Part shown: positions 7,529 through 17,417 of the stretch, one piece after another
Position numbering within the stretch: position 1 is the stretch's first letter
Layout of the letters: each line of letters starts with the position of its first letter
Origin: JACCTI01 sp038237435
Lineage (GTDB): Bacteria > Verrucomicrobiota > Verrucomicrobiia > Chthoniobacterales > UBA10450
NCBI GenBank assembly: GCA_038237435.1
Contig: JBBRYT010000009.1
Location: forward strand, 80,855-144,854
Length of the DNA stretch: 64,000 nt
Reading direction: 5' to 3'
Notes under the pieces: model-generated
Databases searched by the model: none
What the model was told of the DNA's origin: nothing
What the model saw: the letters and a program-made list of their open reading frames with translations, nothing else
Translations under genes and position numbers: made by a program

Positions 7529-10124
7529 ATTCCGCCGGAGCGGCCTCGGCCTCGACTTCGCTTTCTTCCGCCGCCTGACTAACGACCGGTGCGATGGCCT
7601 GCAATTTCTCGCCGGTCTTCAGGTCCATTAATTTAACGCCCTGCGCGTTACGGCCGGTCTCGCGGATTTCTTTTACGCGCGTCCGCACCATCTGACCTTT
7701 CGTGGTGATGAGCATGAGTTCATCTTTGTCGGTGACGGTCAATGCGCCGACAACAGCGCCGGTCTTGTCGCCCGTCTTCATCGTGATGATGCCTTTGCCG
7801 CCGCGTTTTTGCGCGCGGTAATTGTCGAATGCCGTGCGTTTGCCAATTCCGTTTTCACCGGCGACGAGCAGCATTGCGTCATTGTTGACCAGCGAAATCG
7901 CAACTACGTGGTCGCCTTTCACCGGTCGAATGCCGTAGACGCCAACAGTGTTGCGGCCCTGATCGCGCAGCTGTTCTTCGTGAAAACGCAGACTCATTCC
8001 TTCCGCGGTGATGAGTACGATCTCGTCGTTGCCGGTCGTTAGCTTGGCGTCGATCAGTTTGTCGTCTTCTTCGATTTGAATCGCGATGATGCCGCCCTTT
8101 CGCACGTTTTGGTAATCGGACAGGTTCGATTTTTTCACGATGCCGGTACGCGTTGCGAAGGCGATGTGCAGATTTTCGTCCCAGGTGTTGTCGGTCGCGT
8201 TCGGGCCGGTGCCGGTTTTTTTCGATTGAATACGAATAGTCGCGGCGATTTTTTCGTCGCTGCGAAGCTCGAGCAGATTCGCAATCGAGCGACCTTTCGT
8301 CGTGCGCCCCATCTCAGGAATTTCGTAGACCTTCTCCACGTAACAGCGGCCCGATTCGGTGAAGAACATCAGATAATCGTGCGTGGTGGCGGTGAAGAGA
8401 TGTTGGATGAAATCGCCTTCCTCTTCTTCGGTGGCGCCTTCGCGTGTTTGCATTCCCATAACGCCTTTGCCGCCGCGGCGCTGAGCGCGAAATGCGCTGA
8501 CCGCGGTGCGTTTGATGAAGCCGCCGTGCGTGATGCTGATGATCGTGCCTTCGTTGGCGATGAGATCTTCCATGTTGATCTCACCTTCGTCGGGCACGAG
8601 CTGGGTTAGACGCGGCGTCGCGTGTTTCTGCTGAATTTCGCGCAGTTCTTTTTTGATGATGTCGAAAACGCGCGATTCCTTCGCGAGGATATCGCGCAAG
8701 TCCTTGATCGTCTTGGTCAGGTCGCCGTATTCGCCTTCGATTTTTTCGCGCTCGAGTCCGGTTAGTTGATACAAACGCAGATCGAGAATTTGGTTCGCCT
8801 GATGTTCGCTGAAGGCATAACGGCCATCGACGAGGCGTGCTTCGTTACGAATGAGAATGCCAATCTTCTCGACCTGTTTCCGCGTGAATTCGAAAGCAAG
8901 TAACTTCACACGTGCTTCTTCGCGATTGGCTGATCCGCGAATGATGCGGATGAATTCGTCGAGATTCGCCAGCGCGATGAGATAACCTTCGAGGGTCTCG
9001 GCCCGCTCTTCGGCTTTGCGCAACTCGAAACGCGTGCGGCGCAGGACGACCTCGCGGCGATGCTCGATGTAAGCGACGTTCGCGTCTTTGAGATTGAGCA
9101 ATTTCGGACGTCCGTGATCGATCGCCAACATCGAGGCCGGGAACGAACTCTCCAGCGCCGTGTGCTTGTAAAGATTGTTGATGACGACTTTCGGATTGCC
9201 GTCGCGTTTCAACTCGATGACGACGCGCGTGTTTTCGTCGGACTCGTCGCGAATCGCGCTGATATCGCCGAGCACTTTTTCGTTCACGAGATCCGCAATC
9301 CGCTCAACCAGTGTGGCGCGGTTCACGTTGTAAGGAATTTCCGTGATCACGATTTGCTCGCGGTTTCCTTTTAGTTCCTCGATCCCCGCCTTACCGCGCA
9401 CCTTCATGCTGCCGCGGCCAGTCGTCAGGTATTGACGAACGCCGGCCAATCCAAGCAACGCGCAGCCCGTCGGAAAATCCGGGCCTTTCACCAGTTTCAT
9501 CAAGTCCTCGATCGTGATGTCGGGATCGTCGATCTGCGCGCAAATGCCGTCGATCACTTCGCCGAGATTGTGTGGCGGAATATTCGTCGCCATGCCGACC
9601 GCGATGCCGGTACCGCCGTTAACGAGCAGATTGGGAAACGCAGCCGGAAAAACTTTAGGCTCGGTCCGCGTCTCGTCGTAGTTCGGGACGAAATCGACCG
9701 TGTCCTTGTCCATGTCGACCATGAGCGCGGCGCCGAGATGCGTCATGCGCGCCTCGGTGTATCGCATCGCCGCCGGCGGATCGCCTTCGACCGATCCGAA
9801 ATTTCCCTGGCCGTTTATCAGCGTCTCGCGCATCGCCCACGGTTGCGCCATGTGCACGAGCGTCGGATAAATCACCGCCTCGCCGTGCGGGTGATAGTTA
9901 CCCGAAGTATCACCGCAAATCTTGGCGCACTTACGATGCTGACGATTCGGAAAAAGCGAGAGATCGTGCATCGCGTAGAGGATGCGACGCTGCGACGGCT
10001 TCAATCCATCGCGCGCGTCCGGCAGCGCGCGCGAGATGATGACCGACATCGAGTAATCGAGGAACGACCTCGATACTTCTTCGGCGACGTTGATCGGCTC
10101 TACTTTTTCGTTGGCGTTATACAT
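7527..10124 (-). CDS. gyrA: DNA gyrase subunit A
   Basis: 865 residues. The N-terminus has the SRSFLDYSMSVI and RALPDARDGLKP motifs; the active-site tyrosine is in AAMRYTEARM; the C-terminal beta-pinwheel has the gyrase-specific GyrA box QRRGGKG (near residue 545), which separates it from ParC. Acidic Glu/Ala-rich tail. GyrA breaks and rejoins DNA for negative supercoiling. Its start overlaps the gyrB stop by 8 bp, so both come from one transcript. Not a single exact 11-mer repeat lies in this gene. Confidence 0.98.
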   Translation of the reverse strand: MYNANEKVEPINVAEEVSRSFLDYSMSVIISRALPDARDGLKPSQRRILYAMHDLSLFPNRQHRKCAKICGDTSGNYHPHGEAVIYPTLVHMAQPWAMRETLINGQGNFGSVEGDPPAAMRYTEARMTHLGAALMVDMDKDTVDFVPNYDETRTEPKVFPAAFPNLLVNGGTGIAVGMATNIPPHNLGEVIDGICAQIDDPDITIEDLMKLVKGPDFPTGCALLGLAGVRQYLTTGRGSMKVRGKAGIEELKGNREQIVITEIPYNVNRATLVERIADLVNEKVLGDISAIRDESDENTRVVIELKRDGNPKVVINNLYKHTALESSFPASMLAIDHGRPKLLNLKDANVAYIEHRREVVLRRTRFELRKAEERAETLEGYLIALANLDEFIRIIRGSANREEARVKLLAFEFTRKQVEKIGILIRNEARLVDGRYAFSEHQANQILDLRLYQLTGLEREKIEGEYGDLTKTIKDLRDILAKESRVFDIIKKELREIQQKHATPRLTQLVPDEGEINMEDLIANEGTIISITHGGFIKRTAVSAFRAQRRGGKGVMGMQTREGATEEEEGDFIQHLFTATTHDYLMFFTESGRCYVEKVYEIPEMGRTTKGRSIANLLELRSDEKIAATIRIQSKKTGTGPNATDNTWDENLHIAFATRTGIVKKSNLSDYQNVRKGGIIAIQIEEDDKLIDAKLTTGNDEIVLITAEGMSLRFHEEQLRDQGRNTVGVYGIRPVKGDHVVAISLVNNDAMLLVAGENGIGKRTAFDNYRAQKRGGKGIITMKTGDKTGAVVGALTVTDKDELMLITTKGQMVRTRVKEIRETGRNAQGVKLMDLKTGEKLQAIAPVVSQAAEESEVEAEAAPAE

Positions 10125-12720
10125 CGAGGTTCCGGACGTTGAGCGCGTTATCTTCGATGTATTGGCGGCGCGGTTCGACGACGTCGCCCATTAAACGCGT
10201 GAACATTTGATCGGCCTCGACGGCGTTGTTGTCGTTCAAATCAACCTTGAGCAACTTGCGCTTGTTCGGATCCATCGTGGTGTTGAACAACTCTTTCGCG
10301 TTCATTTCACCTAGGCCTTTGAAGCGCTTGATCTGCACGCCACGTCGTCCGATCTCTACGATTTTTTGCAGAATTTCCGGAATGGAAAACAGCGGATGTG
10401 TCATCGCCTTCTCGCCGTCGCCTTCGATCAGTTCGAAAATCGGATGATCGCTCGCGGCGTAGTGATCAACTTTCAGACCCTTGCGCGCGAGTTCACCGAT
10501 TAGCTTCTGAATCGTGGTCGCTTCGTGCAGCTCGACTTTCGTCGCGCGACGGCGGGCGCCGTTGGCTTTCGCAGTCGCTGCGGGGGCGAGCGGAAGAAGT
10601 TCCTGTCCCATTTCGATGTCGAAAAGATTCAGGTCGAGATTCTGTTCGTGAAATTTCCGCAGCTGTTGCTCGTCGTGGAAGTATGTGACGGTTTCTTCGT
10701 TACCGTCGCGGACTTTGACCAGGTAGGCGGGCAGTTTTCCACTCTTGGTGTCACGATGGCCGAGGAAGGTTTCGAAATCTCCACCATGGCGTCGGACGGA
10801 TTCGCTCAACTTGGCCAGTCTCTCGAGCGACTCCAGAATGTCTTTCAACTGCGCAGTACTCAGTTCCTTGCTGTCCGCGAGGTTCTTCAAACGGACATCT
10901 TCCGAGCCTAACGAGATCAAGATTTTGTTAAGCTGCACATCGTCGTCGACGTACTCCTCGCGCTTTTTGCGTTTGACCTGGTAGAGCGGCGGTTGCGCGA
11001 TGTAGATTTTTCCGGCGCGAACGAGCTCCGTCATTTGGCGATAGAAAAACGTGAGAAGCAAAACGCGGATGTGCGAGCCGTCCACGTCGGCGTCGGTCAT
11101 GATGATGATTCGGCCGTAACGCAGCTTGGTGATGTCGAAGGTGCCCTCGTCCTTGCCGCCGTTCGTCCCGTCCTTGGAATCTTCCTTCGGTTTGCCAATG
11201 CCAGTGCCGATGGCCGTGATCATCGATTGGATCTCGGTGTTTTTCAGCGCCTGATCGAGACGGGCTTTCTCAACGTTGATCAACTTGCCGCGGATCGGAA
11301 GGATGGCTTGATAACGACGATCGCGTCCTTGTTTCGCAGAACCGCCGGCCGAATCACCCTCGACAATATAAAGCTCGGTCAGATCGGGATCGCGCTCGGA
11401 ACAGTCGGCTAATTTTCCCGGCAAACCGCCGCCGGTGAGAGCGCCTTTGCGGATCGTCTCGCGCGCTTTCCGCGCGGCTTCGCGTGCACGCGCGGCCGTG
11501 AGAACTTTTTCGAAGATACGTTTCGCGATTGGCGGGTTCTGATCGAAATAAGTCATCAACCCTTCGTACACCACCGAGTTCACGATGCCGTCGATCTCCG
11601 TGTTTACGAGCTTCACCTTGGTCTGCGACTCGAAGCGCGGGTTCGGCAACTTAATGCTGAGAACGCAGGTCAAACCTTCGCGCGCATCGTCGCCGGAAAT
11701 GGCTGGGTCTTTATCTTTCGTTAGGCCATTCGTCTTCGCGTATTGATTGACTGCTTTAGTCAACGCGCTGCGGAAGCCCGTCAGATGCGTGCCGCCGTCC
11801 GGATTCGGAATCGAGTTCGCGAAACAAAGAATCTGATCGTTGTAGCTGTCGTTGTATTGCATCACGACATCGACAAAAATTTCGTCACGCTGTCGCGAAA
11901 GAATGACCGGCTTCGGATGAATGACCTGCTTGTTTTCGCCGAGCTGTTTGACGAATTCTTCGATTCCGTGTTTGTAGAGAAACATCTCCTTTTTCGCGGA
12001 ATCGCTGCGCTCGTCGATTAAAGTGATTTCCAGACCAGGATTCAAAAACGCGAGTTCGCGCAGACGACTGGCGAGCCGATCAAATTTGAATTCCGTCGTG
12101 ATGGTGAAAATCGTCGGATCCGGCAGGAACGTGATCAGCGTGCCGGTCTGCTTTTTGTTCTTCAACTCGGCGATCACTTCGAGTTTTTGCGTGGTTTTGC
12201 CGCGCTCAAAACCCATGTGGTAAACCTTGCCGTCGCGCGAGACTTCAACTTTGAACCAATCGGAAAGCGCGTTGACGCATTTCGCGCCGACGCCGTGCAG
12301 ACCGCCGGAATATTTGTAGGCGCCTTGTCCGAATTTTCCGCCGGCGTGCAGATTCGTCAGGACCAACTCGACGGCCGGCATCTTGAATTTCGGATGCATG
12401 TCGACCGGAATGCCGCGCCCGTTATCGCGAATCGAAACCGACCCATCGACGTGCACGACGACGTCGATCTTGCTGCAATAGCCGGCGAGATGTTCGTCGA
12501 TTGAATTGTCCAAAACCTCGAAAACGCAGTGATGCAAACCGCGTTCGTCCGGATCGCCGATATACATCCCGGGGCGTTTCCGGACCGCTTCGAGCCCCTC
12601 GAGTTTGTCGATTTGCGCGGCGTCGTATTTCTGATTTTGACTGATTCCAGTCGCCTCAGTTTGACGTTTGTGCTGGGCTTCATTTTCGTCGTCCATAAGG
12701 GGCAAAGCGGCGGCTGGCAT
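10117..12720 (-). CDS. gyrB: DNA gyrase subunit B
   Basis: Up to 867 residues; translation may begin at the internal ATG at 12696 (MDDENEAQ). GHKL ATPase motifs (LDNSIDEH, DNGRGIPVD), the TOPRIM motifs EGDSAGGSAKQGRDR and DADVDGSHI, and the C-terminal RFKGLGEMN are intact. A roughly 25-residue basic insert (KANGARRRATK region) lies between TOPRIM and the tail, making the protein a little longer than E. coli GyrB. GyrB drives supercoiling by ATP hydrolysis. A 10/11 copy of the dispersed repeat is at 10906-10916. gyrB precedes gyrA in the same operon. Confidence 0.98.
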   Translation of the reverse strand: MPAAALPLMDDENEAQHKRQTEATGISQNQKYDAAQIDKLEGLEAVRKRPGMYIGDPDERGLHHCVFEVLDNSIDEHLAGYCSKIDVVVHVDGSVSIRDNGRGIPVDMHPKFKMPAVELVLTNLHAGGKFGQGAYKYSGGLHGVGAKCVNALSDWFKVEVSRDGKVYHMGFERGKTTQKLEVIAELKNKKQTGTLITFLPDPTIFTITTEFKFDRLASRLRELAFLNPGLEITLIDERSDSAKKEMFLYKHGIEEFVKQLGENKQVIHPKPVILSRQRDEIFVDVVMQYNDSYNDQILCFANSIPNPDGGTHLTGFRSALTKAVNQYAKTNGLTKDKDPAISGDDAREGLTCVLSIKLPNPRFESQTKVKLVNTEIDGIVNSVVYEGLMTYFDQNPPIAKRIFEKVLTAARAREAARKARETIRKGALTGGGLPGKLADCSERDPDLTELYIVEGDSAGGSAKQGRDRRYQAILPIRGKLINVEKARLDQALKNTEIQSMITAIGTGIGKPKEDSKDGTNGGKDEGTFDITKLRYGRIIIMTDADVDGSHIRVLLLTFFYRQMTELVRAGKIYIAQPPLYQVKRKKREEYVDDDVQLNKILISLGSEDVRLKNLADSKELSTAQLKDILESLERLAKLSESVRRHGGDFETFLGHRDTKSGKLPAYLVKVRDGNEETVTYFHDEQQLRKFHEQNLDLNLFDIEMGQELLPLAPAATAKANGARRRATKVELHEATTIQKLIGELARKGLKVDHYAASDHPIFELIEGDGEKAMTHPLFSIPEILQKIVEIGRRGVQIKRFKGLGEMNAKELFNTTMDPNKRKLLKVDLNDNNAVEADQMFTRLMGDVVEPRRQYIEDNALNVRNLDV

Positions 12721-12837
12721 AAACTGCCGAAAAGATAGGCGGGAATGGCCACGGAAACAACGATTATCTCGCCGGTCCGATCCCTAAATGTTGCGATCGG
12801 CGGGGCCGCCTGGCCCACTATCTGGTATTATCGGCTG

Positions 12838-13425
12838 CTACGTCGGTCCGTTTGGATCAGCGGGCAAATCGGAAATCGAATTCAGAATTTTGAAGCTGCG
12901 AGCGTAGACTTTTTCGTAATCATTCGCGGTCGCGCTCACGTCAAAAACCAGCTGCTCCGCTTCGTTGTAATTCACGAAGGTAATGCTGCGGCGTTGCGCG
13001 TTTCCAAACAGTTTGTAACTGAAAATAATGCGGTAACTAGTCCACCCGTTAATCGTGATCGGATTAGCGCGTTCTTCCTCCGTCTGCACGTCGGTGGCGT
13101 CAGCCGGAAGCGAAGTGCGGGCGACGTTGCGATAGCTCGCCAGATTTTTTTCGTCGAAGAGAGTGCGCGCGCTGGTTTGCGACCGGGCGAGCTTGGTCGC
13201 AGCGCCCTGCATGTCTTGAAAACGAAAGGCGGCCGCGTCGCTGCTCCCTTTGACCGACATCTTGTTATCGATTCGAAAGGTCAGTTGTTTGCTGCCGTCG
13301 CGAAAGTAGTAGCGCTTGATGGCGGGGCCGTCGCTGGAGGCGTTAATCTCGTTCGGCGTGAGATCGAGCGTAGCTTGCGCCGAGGAAATTATTCCGAGAA
13401 AAATTAAGGCGAGGATTTTTTTCAT
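12838..13425 (-). CDS. secreted protein of unknown function
   Basis: 195 residues with a clear Sec signal peptide (MKKILALIFLGIISSAQA). The mature part mixes beta-prone stretches (KRYYFRDGSKQLTFRIDN; SYRIIFSYKLFG) without a known motif or cysteines. It is the last gene of a run on the - strand that begins with three prepilin-like genes (16729 to 13441), so it may be an accessory protein of that pilus-like assembly. No family recognised. Confidence 0.75.
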   Translation of the reverse strand: MKKILALIFLGIISSAQATLDLTPNEINASSDGPAIKRYYFRDGSKQLTFRIDNKMSVKGSSDAAAFRFQDMQGAATKLARSQTSARTLFDEKNLASYRNVARTSLPADATDVQTEEERANPITINGWTSYRIIFSYKLFGNAQRRSITFVNYNEAEQLVFDVSATANDYEKVYARSFKILNSISDLPADPNGPT

Positions 13426-13429
13426 TGGC

Positions 13430-13444
13430 CTAACGAGTCGTTAG
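13430..13444. repeat. inverted pair of the dispersed repeat core
   Basis: CTAACGA (13430-13436), one G, then TCGTTAG (13438-13444): a perfect 7-bp inverted repeat built from an exact copy of the dispersed 11-mer (13428-13438) plus a second half-copy. The right arm supplies the TAA stop of the PilX-like gene (13441-13443). Confidence 0.9.
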
Positions 13445-15225
13445 AATCGCACAAGTGGTCCGCGACTAATGGAAACGGCATCGAGACTGCCGGGCGGAGG
13501 GTTATCGACGAAATTGGAATCGAAATTCCAATTTCGCACGGGTGGAACATAGGTGGCGCCGGTGTCCCACTCGCCGGTGGCGATGCCGCTGGTGAAGAGC
13601 TCGATCATCGAGCCGGTGTAAGTGAAGGTGTGGCCGCTCCAGTTCTCAAGGAAACGCGGGAAGTTATTTAATCCGCCGGAGTAACCGTAGGTCGCGCCGG
13701 TCACGGGGTTAGTCCAACCGGAGGGAAGAAAGCCGGCCACGATGGCGGTGTTGACGGTGGTGTCGTTGGCGAGGCGCGAGGAGAGGGCGGCGCTGGAATT
13801 GATATCGTTCCAATTATTGGAAAGAATGGTTACGGCGTCGGCGAAGACGGCGGAGGAGACGCGGTTGCCGTTGGTGTTGTAATCGCCCTGGATGTAAACC
13901 GGGTTCTCACTCGCAACAGTAAGCCCGCCCGCAGGAAGAGTGTCGCCTTTGACGAGACGAATCGCTTTAGGATCGCTCCCGCTCGAACGAACGTCATCGA
14001 TGTAAAGGATGTCATTAAAGCCACTGGCACTCTCCAAGGTGCTTTTCACTTTCGACAGATCGAGGGAGGTAATATCAACGTTTTGACCTTCGCGTCGGTC
14101 GTAGATGGTTTGCTGGGTGAGCGCGTTGGTAATGGTGGTAATCTGGCTCGCGGTTAAGATGGTGCCTTTGGCCGCGTTTGGCGTTACCGTGATGATCGGG
14201 ACCGCATTTGTTCCGGCCACCCGAATCCGAATGCCAGCTTTGTTGTAAAGGCGGCGACTGGCGATTGTTGGTGGATCCGTAGACACCGAGGCAGCGGAAA
14301 TTTTTTGAGTAACTGGATCTACGTAGGTGTCAGGCGGCTCGATTAGCTCGCGCATGGCGTCGTTGTTACGACTGGCATCGGTCGTATTGATGAGAGTAGA
14401 GGCGTCCTTGCCAAGAGGTTCGATACGCGCGACTTGATCGACTTGCTGAGCCTGCCCGCCGTTCGAGTAGGTCGGTGGGATCTCGCTATTGGCCTTGTAG
14501 CCGCTCCACGTGCTGGCCTGCGGCGGATCGACGTTATCAAGGTACCCGTTGTTCGCAGAATAGGAAAGATTGCCGGCGAAGGTTAGCGTGCCTGAGGAAG
14601 AAGAACTGACGTAAGCTTTGCTATTCGTATGGACGAGTCCCCCGATGGTCATGGTGGCAGGACGAAACAATTCGAGGTCGTCTTCGAAGAAAGCAGTGGC
14701 CTGAAAGAGCGGAACGACCGTGTAGTTATAGGCGCGCTTTACTCCATAGGCCACCGCGCGCTTACCAATAAAATTGCCGCCCAAAGTAACACTAGCTACG
14801 TAGCCAGTATTTGAGCCGACCCAACCTGGATAGTTGTCGAGATTAATCCTAACTGCAGGTGGCGGAACGACGGATGTAAGAAGACCAGCCGGCGCGCCGT
14901 ATTGATCGGTGCCCTGAACGATTAACGGTTGTTTGTAGCTAAAGCTATTAAAGGTAGGTGGCGTGAAAATAGCAGCAGCAAGGACAAGGTTAGGTACCGG
15001 ACCGCTGTTGTTGTCGATAGTTTTGGTTAGCACTCCGTAACCAAAGTCCAGCGCCCCTTCTGCTGCACTACGTAAAGCGGAGAAGTCGCGGCTCGAATCC
15101 GTTTGCCGAACCGTGAAGGTGGTGATGTTGGTGGCGATGCCGATACCAACGGTGATCATGAAAATGATCAGCATGGTAACGACCAAAGCGGTGGCGTTCT
15201 CTTTGGAGCGAGCGGTTACTTTCAC
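13441..15225 (-). CDS. PilX-like prepilin/minor pilin-associated protein
   Basis: 594 residues from a GTG that overlaps the upstream TGA. After a short basic leader comes one hydrophobic helix (TALVVTMLIIFMITVGIGIA, residues 12-31), as in PilX-type minor pilins; no glycine cleavage site with Glu at +5 is visible. The long exported domain is rich in Ser, Thr, Asn and Gly. Its operon with PilW-like and PilV-like genes matches the minor pilin order of type IV pilus clusters, where they prime pilus assembly. The large C-terminal domain is unrecognised and may be an adhesin. Confidence 0.7.
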   Translation of the reverse strand: MKVTARSKENATALVVTMLIIFMITVGIGIATNITTFTVRQTDSSRDFSALRSAAEGALDFGYGVLTKTIDNNSGPVPNLVLAAAIFTPPTFNSFSYKQPLIVQGTDQYGAPAGLLTSVVPPPAVRINLDNYPGWVGSNTGYVASVTLGGNFIGKRAVAYGVKRAYNYTVVPLFQATAFFEDDLELFRPATMTIGGLVHTNSKAYVSSSSSGTLTFAGNLSYSANNGYLDNVDPPQASTWSGYKANSEIPPTYSNGGQAQQVDQVARIEPLGKDASTLINTTDASRNNDAMRELIEPPDTYVDPVTQKISAASVSTDPPTIASRRLYNKAGIRIRVAGTNAVPIITVTPNAAKGTILTASQITTITNALTQQTIYDRREGQNVDITSLDLSKVKSTLESASGFNDILYIDDVRSSGSDPKAIRLVKGDTLPAGGLTVASENPVYIQGDYNTNGNRVSSAVFADAVTILSNNWNDINSSAALSSRLANDTTVNTAIVAGFLPSGWTNPVTGATYGYSGGLNNFPRFLENWSGHTFTYTGSMIELFTSGIATGEWDTGATYVPPVRNWNFDSNFVDNPPPGSLDAVSISRGPLVRF

Positions 15226-16187
15226 AAGGACGGAATGTTTCTAGGTCGCAACATGGTGTCGACACGAAGAAAAGTGTTGAAATCGGAACGCTGCTGCGAG
15301 GCGAGGCGCTTGTTGAATTGCTGATCTTCTACCCGCATGGCGATGCTGAGAAAGGAGGTGCCATTTTGCGTGACGAGAGAGAACGGCGTATTTTCCGGCA
15401 CGCCATTGACTGTAGTGTTGCCCAGCCCGCCGGTAAGAACGGTGTAGGTCGTCGGGTCGTCGTAGTTAGCCACCGTTTCTGCGTCGCGATAGAAACGTAG
15501 TTCCGCTGGACTACTGGAGCTGGCACCGGGCACAACGACGAAGGCCTTCCGGTGAACAATGTAAGCGGTCTGCTGTGTCTTGGAGCTCCAGGCAATAGCT
15601 GTTCCGGAACTAACAGTAGGACTGGTGTAGGTTCCTAACGAGTTCTGCAAAGTAACTGTGATCATCCGGCCGTTAGGCGAAACCGGAGCCGGCGTGGGAG
15701 TAGGCGCAGCCAGACTAGAAGTAGGCGCACTGCAAGACAAAACCAGCGCTCGCGTAACGCCATCCATAATGACGACGTCATTTTTCTGCGGCACCGGCGG
15801 ATTAGCCGTCGGATCAACGGAGTAGTATAAATTGAATGTCGTAGCACTTGCGGCCAGACCCGAGCCTGGATTGCCCACGATGTAAGGACCGCCCACGTAC
15901 TTATCGAAAAGCACGCCAGCGGCTGGGCCTGATCCGGCGGCGATGGAGCCATCCGCGTTAATCAGAGTAGGCGTCTTGTTGGCCTGATTTAGTTCCGCGA
16001 AAATGCGGTCGAGTGAAGCGCGTGCAAGAATATTGGACGAATTGAGTGAGACGTTTTTCGCCAGCAGCGTGGTCGAATTCATCAACATCGAATAAGCCAC
16101 CGCGCCCACGATCATGATGACTGCGATCGTAACCATCATTTGCACGAGGCTGTTGCCGCGCGCGCGTAAGCTTTGATCTCGTCTCAT
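15222..16187 (-). CDS. PilW-like prepilin
   Basis: 321 residues. The N-terminus RARGNSLVQMMVTIAVIMIVG looks like a prepilin with cleavage after the glycine and a 20-residue helix (here split as RARGNSLVQMMV and its following helix). The residue at +5 of the mature helix is Gln, where almost all pilins have Glu. Overlaps both neighbours by 4 bp. A 10/11 repeat copy lies inside (15633-15643). The function is probably a minor pilin of the same assembly. Confidence 0.7.
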   Translation of the reverse strand: MRRDQSLRARGNSLVQMMVTIAVIMIVGAVAYSMLMNSTTLLAKNVSLNSSNILARASLDRIFAELNQANKTPTLINADGSIAAGSGPAAGVLFDKYVGGPYIVGNPGSGLAASATTFNLYYSVDPTANPPVPQKNDVVIMDGVTRALVLSCSAPTSSLAAPTPTPAPVSPNGRMITVTLQNSLGTYTSPTVSSGTAIAWSSKTQQTAYIVHRKAFVVVPGASSSSPAELRFYRDAETVANYDDPTTYTVLTGGLGNTTVNGVPENTPFSLVTQNGTSFLSIAMRVEDQQFNKRLASQQRSDFNTFLRVDTMLRPRNIPSL

Positions 16188-16729
16188 CGATCCGTGGCCC
16201 GAATGGTGGTCATTTCGTAGTTCAAATTTCTCCCGTACATCGAATAATCGAGATGGAACGTGATCCGTCGCAGGTCGGCGTTCACTGGGTTTGCTTGGGC
16301 GACCACGATGCGCTTGAGCGTCCCGGTGATCGTGTTCGATGCATCACGGCTGGTGTAAATCGGCACCGGGCTGGATCCGCCTGCGTCGTCCCAGTTCACA
16401 CCGGTGGCGCTGGTGATGCCGAGGATGCTTGGTTGCGTTGATGAATTGAAAGGCGCGCCAACGGCAGCTTCGATATTTCGTTGCACCACTTCACGGGCGC
16501 CGGTCATCACCCGGGTGCTAACCGCGTTTTTGTTGAGAGCCATCAAAGAGGCGAGGGCTCCCGCGGCCACCAAGCCTAAAAGCGCTACCGCGATGGAGAC
16601 TTCCACCAGCGACATGGCCGACTCGGGCGAGGAAAAGATTCTCCGCCTGGCCAGGAATGGAAACGGATATTGCCCAGACATCGCATCCAGAAAAGCACGT
16701 GTTGGGCCAGACCTATAAATACCATACAT
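16184..16729 (-). CDS. PilV-like prepilin
   Basis: Up to 181 residues; the start is uncertain (a later ATG lies 13 codons in). The prepilin segment SAMSLVEVSIAVALLGLVAAG has Glu at +5 if cut after Ala, and the first residue of the operon order (PilV-PilW-PilX) fits minor pilin clusters. The rest is a small globular domain. No promoter was identified in the 55 bp to the divergent psd gene. Confidence 0.68.
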   Translation of the reverse strand: MYGIYRSGPTRAFLDAMSGQYPFPFLARRRIFSSPESAMSLVEVSIAVALLGLVAAGALASLMALNKNAVSTRVMTGAREVVQRNIEAAVGAPFNSSTQPSILGITSATGVNWDDAGGSSPVPIYTSRDASNTITGTLKRIVVAQANPVNADLRRITFHLDYSMYGRNLNYEMTTIRATDR

Positions 16730-16784
16730 TTGTTCATGGTCGGAGCTTGACCTCCTCGGGCGCGTTGCGAAGGTTTCGCGCCTT

Positions 16785-17414
16785 ATGCGATTCCAAACCC
16801 TCTACGAAGCGCGCTGGATCCTCGCAGTGCTACTGCTTCTCGCCTTCGCCAGCTGGTTTCTTTCGTCATGGCTGACGGCGCTTTGGTTACTCCTCATTCT
16901 CTATACTTTCGCTTTTTTCCGCGACCCCGACCGCGTCGCGCCTAACGAGTCCGACGCAATCCTTGCCGCCGCGGATGGTGTCGTGGCGGACATCGTGGAA
17001 GTAGAAGAGCGCGATGTTTTGAAGCGGCCGATGAAGCGAGTGGGAATTTTTCTTTCCGTCTTTGATGTGCACACGAATCGCGCACCGATCGACGGCCGCA
17101 TTACCTACCGCGAACATCGTGAGGGTTTGTGTCTCGACGCGCGGAGTCCGGAGTGCGCCGATAAGAATGAAGCGATGATCTGGGCCTTCGAAAATCCGCG
17201 CGCCACACTAGTCGTTAGGCAGCTGACCGGAGCGATCGCGCGCCGCATCGTGGCGTGGTCAAAAGTGGGCGATGTTTTACAGAAAGGCGAACGCTTTGGC
17301 ATGATTCGCTTCGGATCGCGAACAGAAGTATATTTGCCGCTCGACGCCACGGTGGTGGTAAAAGTAGGCGATCGCGTTAGAGGTGGGACGACGGTGATTG
17401 CCCGATTGGCCTAA
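16785..17414 (+). CDS. psd: phosphatidylserine decarboxylase (PSD-A type)
   Basis: 209 residues with two N-terminal membrane helices and the short PSD core. DVHTNRAP holds the conserved DVHxNR-type motif, and RFGSRTE near the C-terminus carries the G-S self-cleavage site that gives the pyruvoyl cofactor. The enzyme turns phosphatidylserine into phosphatidylethanolamine in the inner membrane. pssA follows 4 bp downstream, giving both steps in one operon. The TAA stop is part of a repeat variant (17409-17419) and an exact 11-mer lies at 16940-16950, encoding APNES. Confidence 0.94.
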   Translation: MRFQTLYEARWILAVLLLLAFASWFLSSWLTALWLLLILYTFAFFRDPDRVAPNESDAILAAADGVVADIVEVEERDVLKRPMKRVGIFLSVFDVHTNRAPIDGRITYREHREGLCLDARSPECADKNEAMIWAFENPRATLVVRQLTGAIARRIVAWSKVGDVLQKGERFGMIRFGSRTEVYLPLDATVVVKVGDRVRGGTTVIARLA

Positions 17415-17417
17415 CGA

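Noticed and set aside
8076..12504. Many long + strand frames across gyrA and gyrB
   Set aside because: They are antisense to conserved gyrase codons in GC-rich DNA and show no signal, RBS or family pattern.
12721..12837. Possible terminator hairpins (GGCC-rich) upstream of gyrB
   Set aside because: Short interrupted GGCC/GGCGGCC pairings without a T tract; too weak to call.
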